From the IMG/VR virus record IMGVR_UViG_3300024239_000128, positions 1-47,653 of that record: a DNA stretch of 47,653 nucleotides; one strand, 5' to 3'. Position 1 is the stretch's first letter. Each line of letters starts with the position of its first letter. Positions 14,694-21,695 of this stretch are shown piece after piece. The translations under genes and the position numbers were made by a program. Under the pieces are notes generated by a model. The model was not told the origin of the DNA. It did not search any database and saw only the letters and a list, made by a program, of their open reading frames with translations. Origin of the DNA: a virus.

Positions 14694-15148
14694 TGGCCAG
14701 CGTTAACAAAGTCATCTTGGTGGGCAACTTGGGACGCGACCCGGAAGTCCGCTACAGCCCCGGCGGGGCCGCAATCTGCAACATGTCCATCGCCACGACC
14801 TCCACCTGGAAGGACAAGGCATCGGGCGAACGCCGCGAAGAAACCGAATGGCACCGCGTGGTCATGTACAACCGCCTGGCCGAGATCGCCGGCGAATACC
14901 TGAAGAAGGGCCGCTCGGTGTACATCGAAGGCCGCCTGAAGACCCGCAAGTGGCAGGACAAGGACACCGGCGCTGACCGCTACAGCACCGAAATCGTCGC
15001 CGACCAGATGCAAATGCTGGGCGGTAAAGTCGATGAGGTAGACCGCGGCCCCGCCCAGCGCCCCGTCAGACAGCCTCAGCAACGCCAACAGCCACAGCAG
15101 GAAGCATCTTCCTCTCTATCGGACATGTCGGACGACATTCCTTTCTAG
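14693..15148 (+). CDS. ssb: Single-stranded DNA-binding protein
   Basis: A 151-residue bacterial-type SSB with a GTG start at 14693 sharing one base with the upstream stop (TAGTG). The OB fold spans about 1-110: [32 protein letters not shown], and the [15 protein letters not shown] strand pair. A Gln-rich linker leads to the acidic tip DDIPF that recruits partner proteins. It binds replication intermediates and probably works with the adjacent ATPase. Confidence 0.95.
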   Translation: MASVNKVILVGNLGRDPEVRYSPGGAAICNMSIATTSTWKDKASGERREETEWHRVVMYNRLAEIAGEYLKKGRSVYIEGRLKTRKWQDKDTGADRYSTEIVADQMQMLGGKVDEVDRGPAQRPVRQPQQRQQPQQEASSSLSDMSDDIPF

Positions 15149-15189
15149 CACCTCCAGGCCGCATCACTGGCCGATCCCTTAGGAAAACC

Positions 15190-15762
15190 ATGAACGACAC
15201 TATCCAGCTTGACCTGGGCGGCGGTTCGCGCCTGGAAGTTCCTGCGCGCATTGCTTTGGACGCGCTGCTCGAAAGATTGACCTCTTCGCCCTCGCGCTTG
15301 GCACGACCCGCACTGATCGGTGCCGAACTTCCCGGGCAGGGCGGCATTTATGCGGGTGACATCCTCGGCGACGACGGTGTTGTCTACGGCCTCATTGTCG
15401 CCAGCGAGGACCTGGACGGAACCTACGCCTGGGGGGCGGAGGATGGCGAACGCACCCCTAGCACCTGGGACGGCTTGGTCAACACCAACGATCTGCTACG
15501 CCATGACAAGGATCACGCGGCCGCTCGCGCCGCCAAGGCTTACAGCGCTGACGGGCATGCCGACTTCTACCTGCCCGCCAAGCGCGAGCTGCAGATCATC
15601 GCGGCCAACCTGCCCCACCTGTTTCAGCCGAAGCCCTACTGGACCTCCTCGCCCTACGGCTCCTTCAACGCCTGGGCGGTGTATTTCGAGCACGGCAGCG
15701 TCGGCCACTGGCACCGCTACGGCGAGTTCCGAGTTCGTCCCGTCCGCAGATTTACCTATTGA
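15190..15762 (+). CDS. DGR target protein 2 (DUF1566/C-type-lectin fold)
   Basis: A 190-residue protein. The first 45 residues are extra to the other two targets: a short region with alternating charge and a helix (IALDALLERLT). The DUF1566 domain follows, with GQGGIYAG, HADFYLPAKRELQII and the C-terminal YWTSSPYGS, ending in variable repeat VR2. No signal peptide or membrane segment is present. VR2 differs from the template only at template adenines, so this is the most recently diversified target. It starts 41 bases after ssb. Confidence 0.9.
   Translation: MNDTIQLDLGGGSRLEVPARIALDALLERLTSSPSRLARPALIGAELPGQGGIYAGDILGDDGVVYGLIVASEDLDGTYAWGAEDGERTPSTWDGLVNTNDLLRHDKDHAAARAAKAYSADGHADFYLPAKRELQIIAANLPHLFQPKPYWTSSPYGSFNAWAVYFEHGSVGHWHRYGEFRVRPVRRFTY
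15648..15752 (+). repeat. DGR variable repeat VR2
   Basis: 105 bases aligned without gaps to TR 16773-16877. Exactly seven positions differ, and in the template every one is adenine (TR 16789, 16790, 16807, 16816, 16829, 16831 and 16874). Adenines make up 21 of the 105 template bases, so chance is an unlikely explanation. This is the signature of adenine-specific mutagenic retrohoming. Confidence 0.95.
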
Positions 15763-15778
15763 TCCATTTACCCCTTAA

Positions 15779-15793
15779 GCGGGCGAAGCCCGC
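15779..15793. repeat. Hairpin after VR2
   Basis: GCGGGC, GAA loop, GCCCGC: a 6-bp stem, 16 bases after the target-2 stop. Its position matches the hairpins after VR1 and VR3, which suggests a shared role in target recognition. Confidence 0.7.
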
Positions 15794-15804
15794 AGGAGAC
15801 TTGC

Positions 15805-16209
15805 ATGACCGCTACCGCAACGACCGCGCCCGCCATCGGGCAGGAATGGCCTGAACAGGGCGGCATTTACATCGGCTCCCGCCTGATCGATGGCGCCGTG
15901 CATCACGTGATCATCCCTGGCGGCAAGGAATTCGACCTGGATGGCGTGGAATTCAATGACATGGTTTCGGCCGTCACCGATCGCGGCGAAGTGAACGGCC
16001 ATGCCGATTGGCGCGCGCCGGACCAGGAAGACATGATGCTGGCCTACATCAACGCCCCGGACCTGTTCGAAAAGAACGATTGGTACTGGACGAACAAGCC
16101 CTACGGTTCCTCCAGCGCCTGGGCGGTGGTTTTCGAGACCGGCTACATCCTCTACTGGAGCTGCTACTTCGAGTTCCGGGTTCGTCCCATCCGCAGCATC
16201 ATCGCTTGA
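15805..16209 (+). CDS. DGR target protein 3 (DUF1566/C-type-lectin fold)
   Basis: A 134-residue paralogue of targets 1 and 2. It has EQGGIYIGSRLIDG near 17-30, GHADWRAPDQEDMML in place of the usual D-x-x-LP motif, WYWTNKPYGSSSAWAV near the end, and EFRVRPIR. The LP to AP change and the different surrounding residues make it the most divergent of the three. It begins 12 bases after the VR2 hairpin. Its last 30-odd codons are VR3. Confidence 0.87.
   Translation: MTATATTAPAIGQEWPEQGGIYIGSRLIDGAVHHVIIPGGKEFDLDGVEFNDMVSAVTDRGEVNGHADWRAPDQEDMMLAYINAPDLFEKNDWYWTNKPYGSSSAWAVVFETGYILYWSCYFEFRVRPIRSIIA
16098..16195 (+). repeat. DGR variable repeat VR3
   Basis: Aligns to TR 16776-16873. Of about 20 differences, 11 are at template adenines and 9 are not (C-to-T, G-to-A, G-to-C, C-to-A and G-to-T among them). 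It is related to the template and adenine-enriched, but much drifted. Its last bases (CGCAGCATCATCGCTTGA) match VR1, not VR2. Confidence 0.75.
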
Positions 16210-16224
16210 TCCCTTGAACCCTTT

Positions 16225-16239
16225 GCGGGCGTAGCCCGC
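16225..16239. repeat. Hairpin after VR3
   Basis: GCGGGC, GTA loop, GCCCGC: a 6-bp stem, 15 bases after the target-3 stop and 7 bases before the avd start. Confidence 0.7.
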
Positions 16240-16246
16240 CGATGCC

Positions 16247-16633
16247 ATGGCCTTGCACACGGACACCAAGATTTTCAAGGCGACCTATGATCTGAGCCTA
16301 TTGGTCACGAAGCTTGTGGCGAACATGCCCAGGAACTACAAAGCCGATTTCGGGGCTGATCTGCGCAAGCAGTGCTTCGAACTGGTGGCTCTGGTGTATC
16401 GGGCCAACTCGGCGTCCGACAGGCCGCCCGTGATCCGGATTCTTCGGGAACGAGTGATTACGGTAGATCTGTCGCTGCGCTTGGCGACGGACCTGCGATT
16501 GATTTCTCGCGGGCAGTATGGCGAGGCAATCGCGTTGACCGATAGCATCGGACGCCAGGCTACAGGATGGCTGAAACACTCCGAGAATGCGCTTGCTGCC
16601 CCGCCGTCATGGCGGCCGGGTCAACGCGCTTGA
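16247..16633 (+). CDS. avd: Avd-like accessory variability determinant
   Basis: A 128-residue, nearly all-helical protein matching the size and pattern of BPP-1 Avd, a four-helix-bundle pentamer that binds the DGR RNA and reverse transcriptase. Visible helices are KATYDLSLLVTKLVANMP, DFGADLRKQCFELVALVYRA, the region around RILRERVITVDLSLRLATDL, and RQATGWLKHSENAL. Basic residues are spread along the faces. It lies between target 3 and the template, the order of the BPP-1 cassette, and is needed in that system for template-primed cDNA synthesis. Confidence 0.88.
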   Translation: MALHTDTKIFKATYDLSLLVTKLVANMPRNYKADFGADLRKQCFELVALVYRANSASDRPPVIRILRERVITVDLSLRLATDLRLISRGQYGEAIALTDSIGRQATGWLKHSENALAAPPSWRPGQRA

Positions 16634-16772
16634 TGATCTGGTCACGCCGCTGGTCCACAAGGCCACCGATATGCGCACTAGAGGAAACCAACGGCTCAGG
16701 CCGGCCAGGTCCCGCGCAGTTTTCCCGCTGATCCGGCAATCCTTCGGCGGGGCGACGTGGATAGCGTGATAT

Positions 16773-16877
16773 CTCGCCCTACGGCTCCAACAACGCCTGG
16801 GCGGTGAATTTCGAGAACGGCAGCGTCGACAACTGGCACCGCTACGGCGAGTTCCGAGTTCGTCCCGTCCGCAAATT
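16773..16877 (+). repeat. DGR template repeat (TR)
   Basis: A non-coding 105-base copy of the VR sequence with the AAY-codon pattern of DGR templates. In the VR frame it carries four AAC codons and one AAT codon where the targets have varied residues; randomising A in AAY gives many amino acids and no stops. It lies 139 bases after avd and 15 bases before the reverse transcriptase ATG. Its RNA should prime and template the mutagenic cDNA. No GC hairpin follows it, unlike the VRs, consistent with one-way transfer from TR to VR. Confidence 0.93.
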
Positions 16878-16892
16878 GTCCTCGGAGTTTCT

Positions 16893-17978
16893 ATGGATTC
16901 TTGCCATTCGTTCGCGGAGTTGGTGCAGGCTTACTTCGACTGCCGCCGGCTCAAAAGGAATACGGCCAGTGCTCTGCGCTTTGAAATGAACCTGGAGCGG
17001 AATCTGGCCGAGCTAGACGAAGAGCTCAGGAGCGGCGAATACCGCCCCGGACGCTCTATCTGCTTCGTTATCACCCATCCCAAGCCGCGAGAGGTCTGGG
17101 CGGCTGATTTCCGAGATCGAGTGGTTCACCACCTTCTGTACAACAAGATCGCGCCGCGTTTCCTGTCGGGGTTCATTGCCGATTCGTGCGCATGCATTCC
17201 TGGTCGCGGCACTCTCTATGCCGCCCAGCGGCTAGAAGCAAAGGTGCGCAGTGTCACGCAGAACTGGTCACGGCCGGCGATGTATCTAAAAGCCGATTTG
17301 GCTAATTTCTTCGTCAGCATCGACAAGCGATACCTCTGGCTTCGGATCGGCGGGAAGATTCCTGAAAACTGGTGGCGGCGGTTGGCTGCTCAGATCCTAT
17401 TTCACGATCCCAGGCCCGATGTCGAAATGCGAGGCAACCGGGCAACGGTTGCGTTGGTCCCCAGGCATAAGCGCCTTGGTGAAGCACCTGACCATTGCGG
17501 CCTTCCAATTGGGAACCTGTCGTCTCAGTTCTTCGCCAACATCCTCTTGGATGGCCTGGACAAGTACGTGAAGCATAGCCTGCGTGGACGTCATTACGTC
17601 AGATACGTTGACGATTTCATCTTGCTACACCCGTCTTCCAAATGGCTGGGGCAAGCGCTGGATTCCATCAATACCTATCTTCCAAAGCTGGGCCTGTCGC
17701 TAAACCCACGCAAGACCATCATCCAGCCCGTTGATCGGGGCGTCGATTTTGCCGGCCACGTCATCAAGCCATGGCGCCGGGAAGTGCGTAGACGCTCCGT
17801 CCGTACCGCGCTGCGTCGGATCGAAGCACTTCCTCAAGAGAAAGTCTTCGAGACCGGCAACAGCTATCTGGGCCTCTTGCGGCATGCAGACGGGCACCGA
17901 GACAGCGCGCTCATTGCCAATGCCTTAAGGAAGCGTGGCCATTTCATCAGCGCCGACCTGACTAAAGCCTACCGGTAG
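16893..17978 (+). CDS. DGR reverse transcriptase
   Basis: A 361-residue reverse transcriptase. Motif A is KADLANFFVSID (Asp135). The DGR-specific motif is IGNLSSQ at 206-212, where other bacterial RTs have QGxxxSP. The active site is YVDD at 238-241, followed by SLNPRKT and a thumb region. GGAG lies eight bases before the ATG, just after TR. It copies TR RNA into cDNA with errors at adenines, and the product replaces VR. The length is usual for DGR enzymes and no motif is broken, so it should be active. Confidence 0.96.
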   Translation: MDSCHSFAELVQAYFDCRRLKRNTASALRFEMNLERNLAELDEELRSGEYRPGRSICFVITHPKPREVWAADFRDRVVHHLLYNKIAPRFLSGFIADSCACIPGRGTLYAAQRLEAKVRSVTQNWSRPAMYLKADLANFFVSIDKRYLWLRIGGKIPENWWRRLAAQILFHDPRPDVEMRGNRATVALVPRHKRLGEAPDHCGLPIGNLSSQFFANILLDGLDKYVKHSLRGRHYVRYVDDFILLHPSSKWLGQALDSINTYLPKLGLSLNPRKTIIQPVDRGVDFAGHVIKPWRREVRRRSVRTALRRIEALPQEKVFETGNSYLGLLRHADGHRDSALIANALRKRGHFISADLTKAYR

Positions 17979-18020
17979 CCGCGTCCCAGCTACCCCCCTC
18001 TATTGCCTTGGAGATTCCAA

Positions 18021-18191
18021 ATGATCATGCGGAATTCGGATGAGTGGAACCCAAACGAAGATATGCCAATTGACCTGGATGACGAGCCTTCCGAGCGTCT
18101 CATCGCCTGGGGAGTTATCGGTGCGTTCTCTGGCCTGTTGATCCTGTGCGCCATCGTGAGCATGGCGGTTAACCAAATTCTGAGGTACTGA
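18021..18191 (+). CDS. Small membrane protein after the DGR
   Basis: A 56-residue protein starting at 18021, with TTGGAG eight bases upstream. It has an acidic N-terminus (PNEDMPIDLDDEPSE) and one membrane segment near 29-50 (AWGVIGAFSGLLILCAIVSM). It is the first gene after the reverse transcriptase. Any link to the DGR is unknown. Confidence 0.7.
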   Translation: MIMRNSDEWNPNEDMPIDLDDEPSERLIAWGVIGAFSGLLILCAIVSMAVNQILRY

Positions 18192-18193
18192 CC

Positions 18194-18856
18194 ATGACGA
18201 ATTCCTACGACGTTGACCACGGGTTGAGCCAATGCCATCCCGGTCCGCTGGAGCCGGTGGAGATTTCCGACTGCGCCGCCCCTGGCGTATCCACGGTGGA
18301 GGAAGATGGCACTACGCCTGGCGCCACCTGGCGAGAAAAGGGCGAAGCCGATCCGCACGGCACCCGATACAACTGCGAACGCGCCGCGCTTACCTTGGGC
18401 ACCCTGACCGACGACGAGCTGGCAAACGGCGCATTCCTGGCCTACGACCGCCAGCCGTCGGTCGATGAACTTCTGAGCGGCAAGGGCTTCACACCCATCG
18501 TTTGGATGACCGCCGTCAAGGACCGCATCCGCTGGCTGTCGCGCAAGCTGGCCGAGGCCGAAGTCCGCCCCGCTCCCGCTGCTGGCGATGCGCTGGATGC
18601 GGCCCGGTGGCGTGCCTACGCGGCGCAGTTCCCCGAGATATCCGCCGCATTCCTGGCGATGCATGGCGCCGATCCGCTGCCGACGATCAAGGGCGCATCG
18701 ATCACGGGCGGCTATGTCGTCGTGACGCCGGCCGGCTGGGATGCCGACAAGGCCACGAAGCTGCGTGACGCCATCCTGCGGCTGTTCCCCGTCAATCCCG
18801 CGCATACGCCGCGACCGAGCGACGAGCTTGCAGCCCAACGTAAGGGGGATGCGTGA
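18194..18856 (+). CDS. Hypothetical phage protein (220 aa)
   Basis: Acidic, with a low-complexity N-terminus, a central helical segment (VKDRIRWLSRKLAEAE) and a C-terminal alpha/beta part (ITGGYVVVTPAGWDADKA). GAGG precedes the ATG. It belongs to the block of small coupled genes between the DGR and integrase. I do not recognise the family. Confidence 0.65.
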   Translation: MTNSYDVDHGLSQCHPGPLEPVEISDCAAPGVSTVEEDGTTPGATWREKGEADPHGTRYNCERAALTLGTLTDDELANGAFLAYDRQPSVDELLSGKGFTPIVWMTAVKDRIRWLSRKLAEAEVRPAPAAGDALDAARWRAYAAQFPEISAAFLAMHGADPLPTIKGASITGGYVVVTPAGWDADKATKLRDAILRLFPVNPAHTPRPSDELAAQRKGDA

Positions 18857-19086
18857 TGGCCACGATCCAACTCATTGACGTTGCCCACCTCGAAGCCGCC
18901 GCCCAGGAAATGGCGAAATACGCCGAATCCTGCCGCCAGGCGGCCAAGAACACGCCCATCCTGGCCGACCTATACACGGCCCAGGCTCTTTCTGGGGACA
19001 TGGCGGCGCGCTACCTGCGCACCGTCATCGAGAAGCACGGGCGCACCGCCGAGGCCCAGCAGAGCGGCCAGGGCGCGGGGAGGTGA
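18856..19086 (+). CDS. Hypothetical helical protein (76 aa)
   Basis: 76 residues from the ATG at 18856, sharing one base with the upstream TGA (a GTG at 18853 is also possible). It is Ala-rich and helical throughout (LEAAAQEMAKYAESCRQAA). No known domain. Confidence 0.65.
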   Translation: MATIQLIDVAHLEAAAQEMAKYAESCRQAAKNTPILADLYTAQALSGDMAARYLRTVIEKHGRTAEAQQSGQGAGR

Positions 19087-19088
19087 GC

Positions 19089-19703
19089 ATGAACGTTGCC
19101 GTCTTGTTCGCCCGCCAGGACAGCACCTACAAGACGCTGCCCGGCGTGGATGTGTACGACATTGACCGAGACGCCAGGACCTTCCAGGGCGGTATGCCGG
19201 TGGTCGCGCATCCGCCCTGCCGGGCCTGGGGTCGCCTATCCCATATGGCCAAGCCACGCCCAGACGAAAAGGACTTAGCGCGCTGGGCCGTGGCGCAGTT
19301 GCGCCAATACGGTGGGGTGCTCGAGCACCCGAATGGGTCCAAGCTATGGGCAGATCAACAGCTTCCCCCCCCCGGTGCTCCCGCCGATGAATTCGGCGGC
19401 TGGACTCTGGGGATCTCGCAACACTGGTGGGGGCACCGCGCTGAGAAAAAGACGCTGCTCTACATCGTCGGCTGCCGGCCCAGTGACATACCAGACCTTC
19501 CCCCCATCGCGCTGGGGTCTGGCACGCATGTTATCGCCCAGGACACGCGCAAGGGGAACGGTGGTCGCAGATTGCAGAAAGGTGATTTGGGCTGGCGGCC
19601 ATTCGTCACCCACGCCGAACGCGAACACACCCCGCCTGACCTGGCCGCATGGCTCGTTGAACTGGCGCGGCGCTGCCGCATTGAGAAAAGGATTGCAGCA
19701 TGA
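19089..19703 (+). CDS. Predicted DNA-modification-like protein with PPC motif
   Basis: A 204-residue protein starting at 19089, with GGAGGT just upstream. It has an alpha/beta opening (NVAVLFARQDSTYKTLPGVD), VVAHPPCRAWG at about 40-50, where the PPC triad recalls cytosine-C5 methyltransferases, then GGVLEHPNGSKLW and a C-terminal HxEREHTPP segment. Proteins of this type occur in phage accessory blocks and lack the usual FxGxG SAM motif of true methyltransferases. I treat it as methyltransferase-fold-like with unproven activity. Confidence 0.55.
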   Translation: MNVAVLFARQDSTYKTLPGVDVYDIDRDARTFQGGMPVVAHPPCRAWGRLSHMAKPRPDEKDLARWAVAQLRQYGGVLEHPNGSKLWADQQLPPPGAPADEFGGWTLGISQHWWGHRAEKKTLLYIVGCRPSDIPDLPPIALGSGTHVIAQDTRKGNGGRRLQKGDLGWRPFVTHAEREHTPPDLAAWLVELARRCRIEKRIAA

Positions 19704-20017
19704 CCCAACAAGACGACATCACCCAGCGCGTGCTGACGGACGAGGAAATTAATGACCTCTGCGGCTGGCGGGCATCCAACACTACGATGCGAGCGGAAAA
19801 CGACCGCGCCCTGGCCAGAGAAGTAGAATCCGCCCTGCTGACCAAGCTGCGCGCCCCTGTAGCCGATGAGCGGGCGGCGCATGGGTATGGCAGCCCGGCA
19901 GACGTGTCCCAGCGCATTGAGCAGTATCTCGCCCAGGATGGGCGGATGAACTCGGGCACTCAACTCCTGTACGAAGCCATGAAGGCGCTGCGGAGCCTCG
20001 CTAAGGAATCGAAATGA
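19700..20017 (+). CDS. Hypothetical protein with repeat-linker end
   Basis: 105 residues, ATGA overlap with the gene before and after. It begins MTQQDDITQRVLTDEEIND (EIN-type phage N-terminus). It contains the first copy of a 14-base repeat (19851-19864, encoding APVA) that recurs in the next gene. Confidence 0.65.
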   Translation: MTQQDDITQRVLTDEEINDLCGWRASNTTMRAENDRALAREVESALLTKLRAPVADERAAHGYGSPADVSQRIEQYLAQDGRMNSGTQLLYEAMKALRSLAKESK

Positions 20018-20481
20018 CAAATAGAGCAGAATTTGAAAGGCTGCTGGACGTGTACGGGTTCCGTTGCGAACGCTTCGGACAAGACCTATCCACCCACGCC
20101 CGCGCTCAAGTTGTGTCGGCTTTCGCCGCCCTGGCAAGCGCCCCTGTAGCCAATGTGCCGTTGACTCATCGTTGCGCCAACTGCGGTGCGGTGTTCCAGG
20201 GTGCCGGGTGCCCGTCGTGCCGGCTCGCCGCACCCGTGGCAAGCGCCCCTGTAGCCGAGACACACCTGGAATGGTCGGCAAAGGCGCTATATGACGCCAT
20301 CAAAGACGTGCTGCTGAATCATCGCTTGTCGAATTGGGTGGATGGGGATGGGGAATTCTTCCCTCTTGTCGATCACCTGTGCAGCAAGGACGCCACGACT
20401 ACCGAGAGCGGGGAACACGAAGTCGCGCTGATCTGTGACGCCATCTACAACGATGCGCTGACTAAGAGCGCCCCTGTAGCC
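19851..20481 (+). repeat. Four copies of a 14-base linker repeat
   Basis: GCGCCCCTGTAGCC occurs at 19851-19864, 20138-20151, 20243-20256 and 20468-20481, always in the frame that gives APVA. The second and third copies are identical over 19 bases. They sit between protein modules, so they are probably sites where modules recombine. Confidence 0.8.
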
Positions 20482-21120
20482 GGGGAGGCGAAGAACTACC
20501 CAGGCGAAAACGTGGCCGAGCGGCTGGACAACATGGCCGACGACCAGCCGCCGGGGTCACAGGCGCAAAGTGATCTGTACGCGGCGGCCACGATCTGGCG
20601 CAAGCATATTGCTCATCGTGCCGCGCCCCAGGCCAGCGAGGCGGTGCGCACCCAGGTGCTGGCAGCGCTGGAGTCTGCGCAGCGATTCATCCGCAACGGC
20701 ATCGAGCTTGGCTACATCCGCATGCCGGACGCTGACACGCCCGACCCTGCACACCGCACGCCAAGCCTGATCGACGCAGCTATCCGCTCACTCAAGACCC
20801 AGGCGGACAAGGACGGCGGCCAGCAGCGCGCCGGGGATGCCGTAGTGGCCGAATCCCTGGCCCATCTGCGCACCCTCGCCGAGTTCGGCGGCACGCTTGA
20901 ACAGGCAAAGTCCCTCGCCGCACGAGGCGTCCAGCGCTGCGCCGCCCTTTCTGCCACCCAGGCCGAACAAAGCGAAGCGCCCTACTGGCTCTGCTGCGGT
21001 TCGAAGGACCCCGCCCATCCCGGCCGCCAGGCGCCAGATTGTTTCGACCCTGAGCGCGCGAAATGGGGCACGCGATCGCAACACGCCACCCAGGCCGAAC
21101 AAGGAGAGCGGGATGCGTGA
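20014..21120 (+). CDS. Modular accessory protein (Ea22-like) with SAPVA linkers
   Basis: A 368-residue mosaic protein. Modules are separated by SAPVA linkers near 43, 78 and 152. The first module ends with a zinc-finger-like CANCGAVFQGAGCPSC; later ones are acidic and helical. Near the C-terminus the stretch ATQAEQ occurs twice, encoded by an 18-base direct repeat (20954 and 21087 regions). Ead/Ea22-type proteins of lambdoid phages share this beads-on-linker design, have varied modules and no settled function. Confidence 0.68.
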   Translation: MTNRAEFERLLDVYGFRCERFGQDLSTHARAQVVSAFAALASAPVANVPLTHRCANCGAVFQGAGCPSCRLAAPVASAPVAETHLEWSAKALYDAIKDVLLNHRLSNWVDGDGEFFPLVDHLCSKDATTTESGEHEVALICDAIYNDALTKSAPVAGEAKNYPGENVAERLDNMADDQPPGSQAQSDLYAAATIWRKHIAHRAAPQASEAVRTQVLAALESAQRFIRNGIELGYIRMPDADTPDPAHRTPSLIDAAIRSLKTQADKDGGQQRAGDAVVAESLAHLRTLAEFGGTLEQAKSLAARGVQRCAALSATQAEQSEAPYWLCCGSKDPAHPGRQAPDCFDPERAKWGTRSQHATQAEQGERDA

Positions 21121-21496
21121 ACGCCCGATACTTCCCGCCGCCCACGCTGCGCTCAATGCCGAGCGCGCGGGCCGGCCCTACCAGCCTTCCAACGGCACCG
21201 AGGGCGAATTCTTCTTCGAGGCCTGGTGCCGCGGTTGTGCCCGCGACCGCGCCATGCGCGAAGGCGACGACGTCAACGAGTGCGACGACAACGAGGTCTG
21301 CAACCTCATCGCCCGGTCCATGGCGTTCAAGCCTGGCGATGCCGACTACCCGGCCGAGTGGCAATACGACAAGACCGGCCAGCCCTGCTACACCGCCTTT
21401 GTGCCGGCCGGCGAGCCGATCCCGACGCGGCCCTGCCCGCACACCATGGCGCTGCCGCTGGGCAACGACACCGAGGACGGAGGCGCCCATGCCTGA
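21113..21496 (+). CDS. Hypothetical Cys-containing protein (127 aa)
   Basis: 127 residues from the ATG at 21113, with AAGGAGAG upstream. It has CRGCARDRAM and DVNECDDNEVCN motifs suggestive of a small metal site, then WQYDKTGQPCYTAF. It overlaps the upstream stop by 8 bases. Similar proteins are common next to Ea22-like genes. Function unknown. Confidence 0.65.
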   Translation: MRERPILPAAHAALNAERAGRPYQPSNGTEGEFFFEAWCRGCARDRAMREGDDVNECDDNEVCNLIARSMAFKPGDADYPAEWQYDKTGQPCYTAFVPAGEPIPTRPCPHTMALPLGNDTEDGGAHA

Positions 21497-21695
21497 CCAT
21501 ATCCCCTACCCCACATCCTGCAAGGATGCCCAGGGCCGCGTATGGCACGCCTATTCGGTCAAGTTCTACAGCCCGGACGGCTCCTACGAGTGCCACATTT
21601 CAGCCATCAGCGACGACCACGCCCGGCTGCAACTCGATGCCCTCAAGGAAACGGGCCATCTCACTGGGCAGACTTTGGAGATACACGATGACTGA
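21489..21695 (+). CDS. Hypothetical small protein (68 aa)
   Basis: 68 residues from the ATG at 21489, overlapping the upstream gene by 8 bases and the downstream one by 8. It is beta-rich (VWHAYSVKFYSPDGSYECHI) with a helical close. No known domain. Confidence 0.65.
   Translation: MPDHIPYPTSCKDAQGRVWHAYSVKFYSPDGSYECHISAISDDHARLQLDALKETGHLTGQTLEIHDD

Noticed and set aside
16804-16989. Coding reading of the template repeat
   Set aside because: The template reads like the end of a target protein in one frame, but it has no domain before it and overlaps the reverse transcriptase start; it is the non-coding TR.
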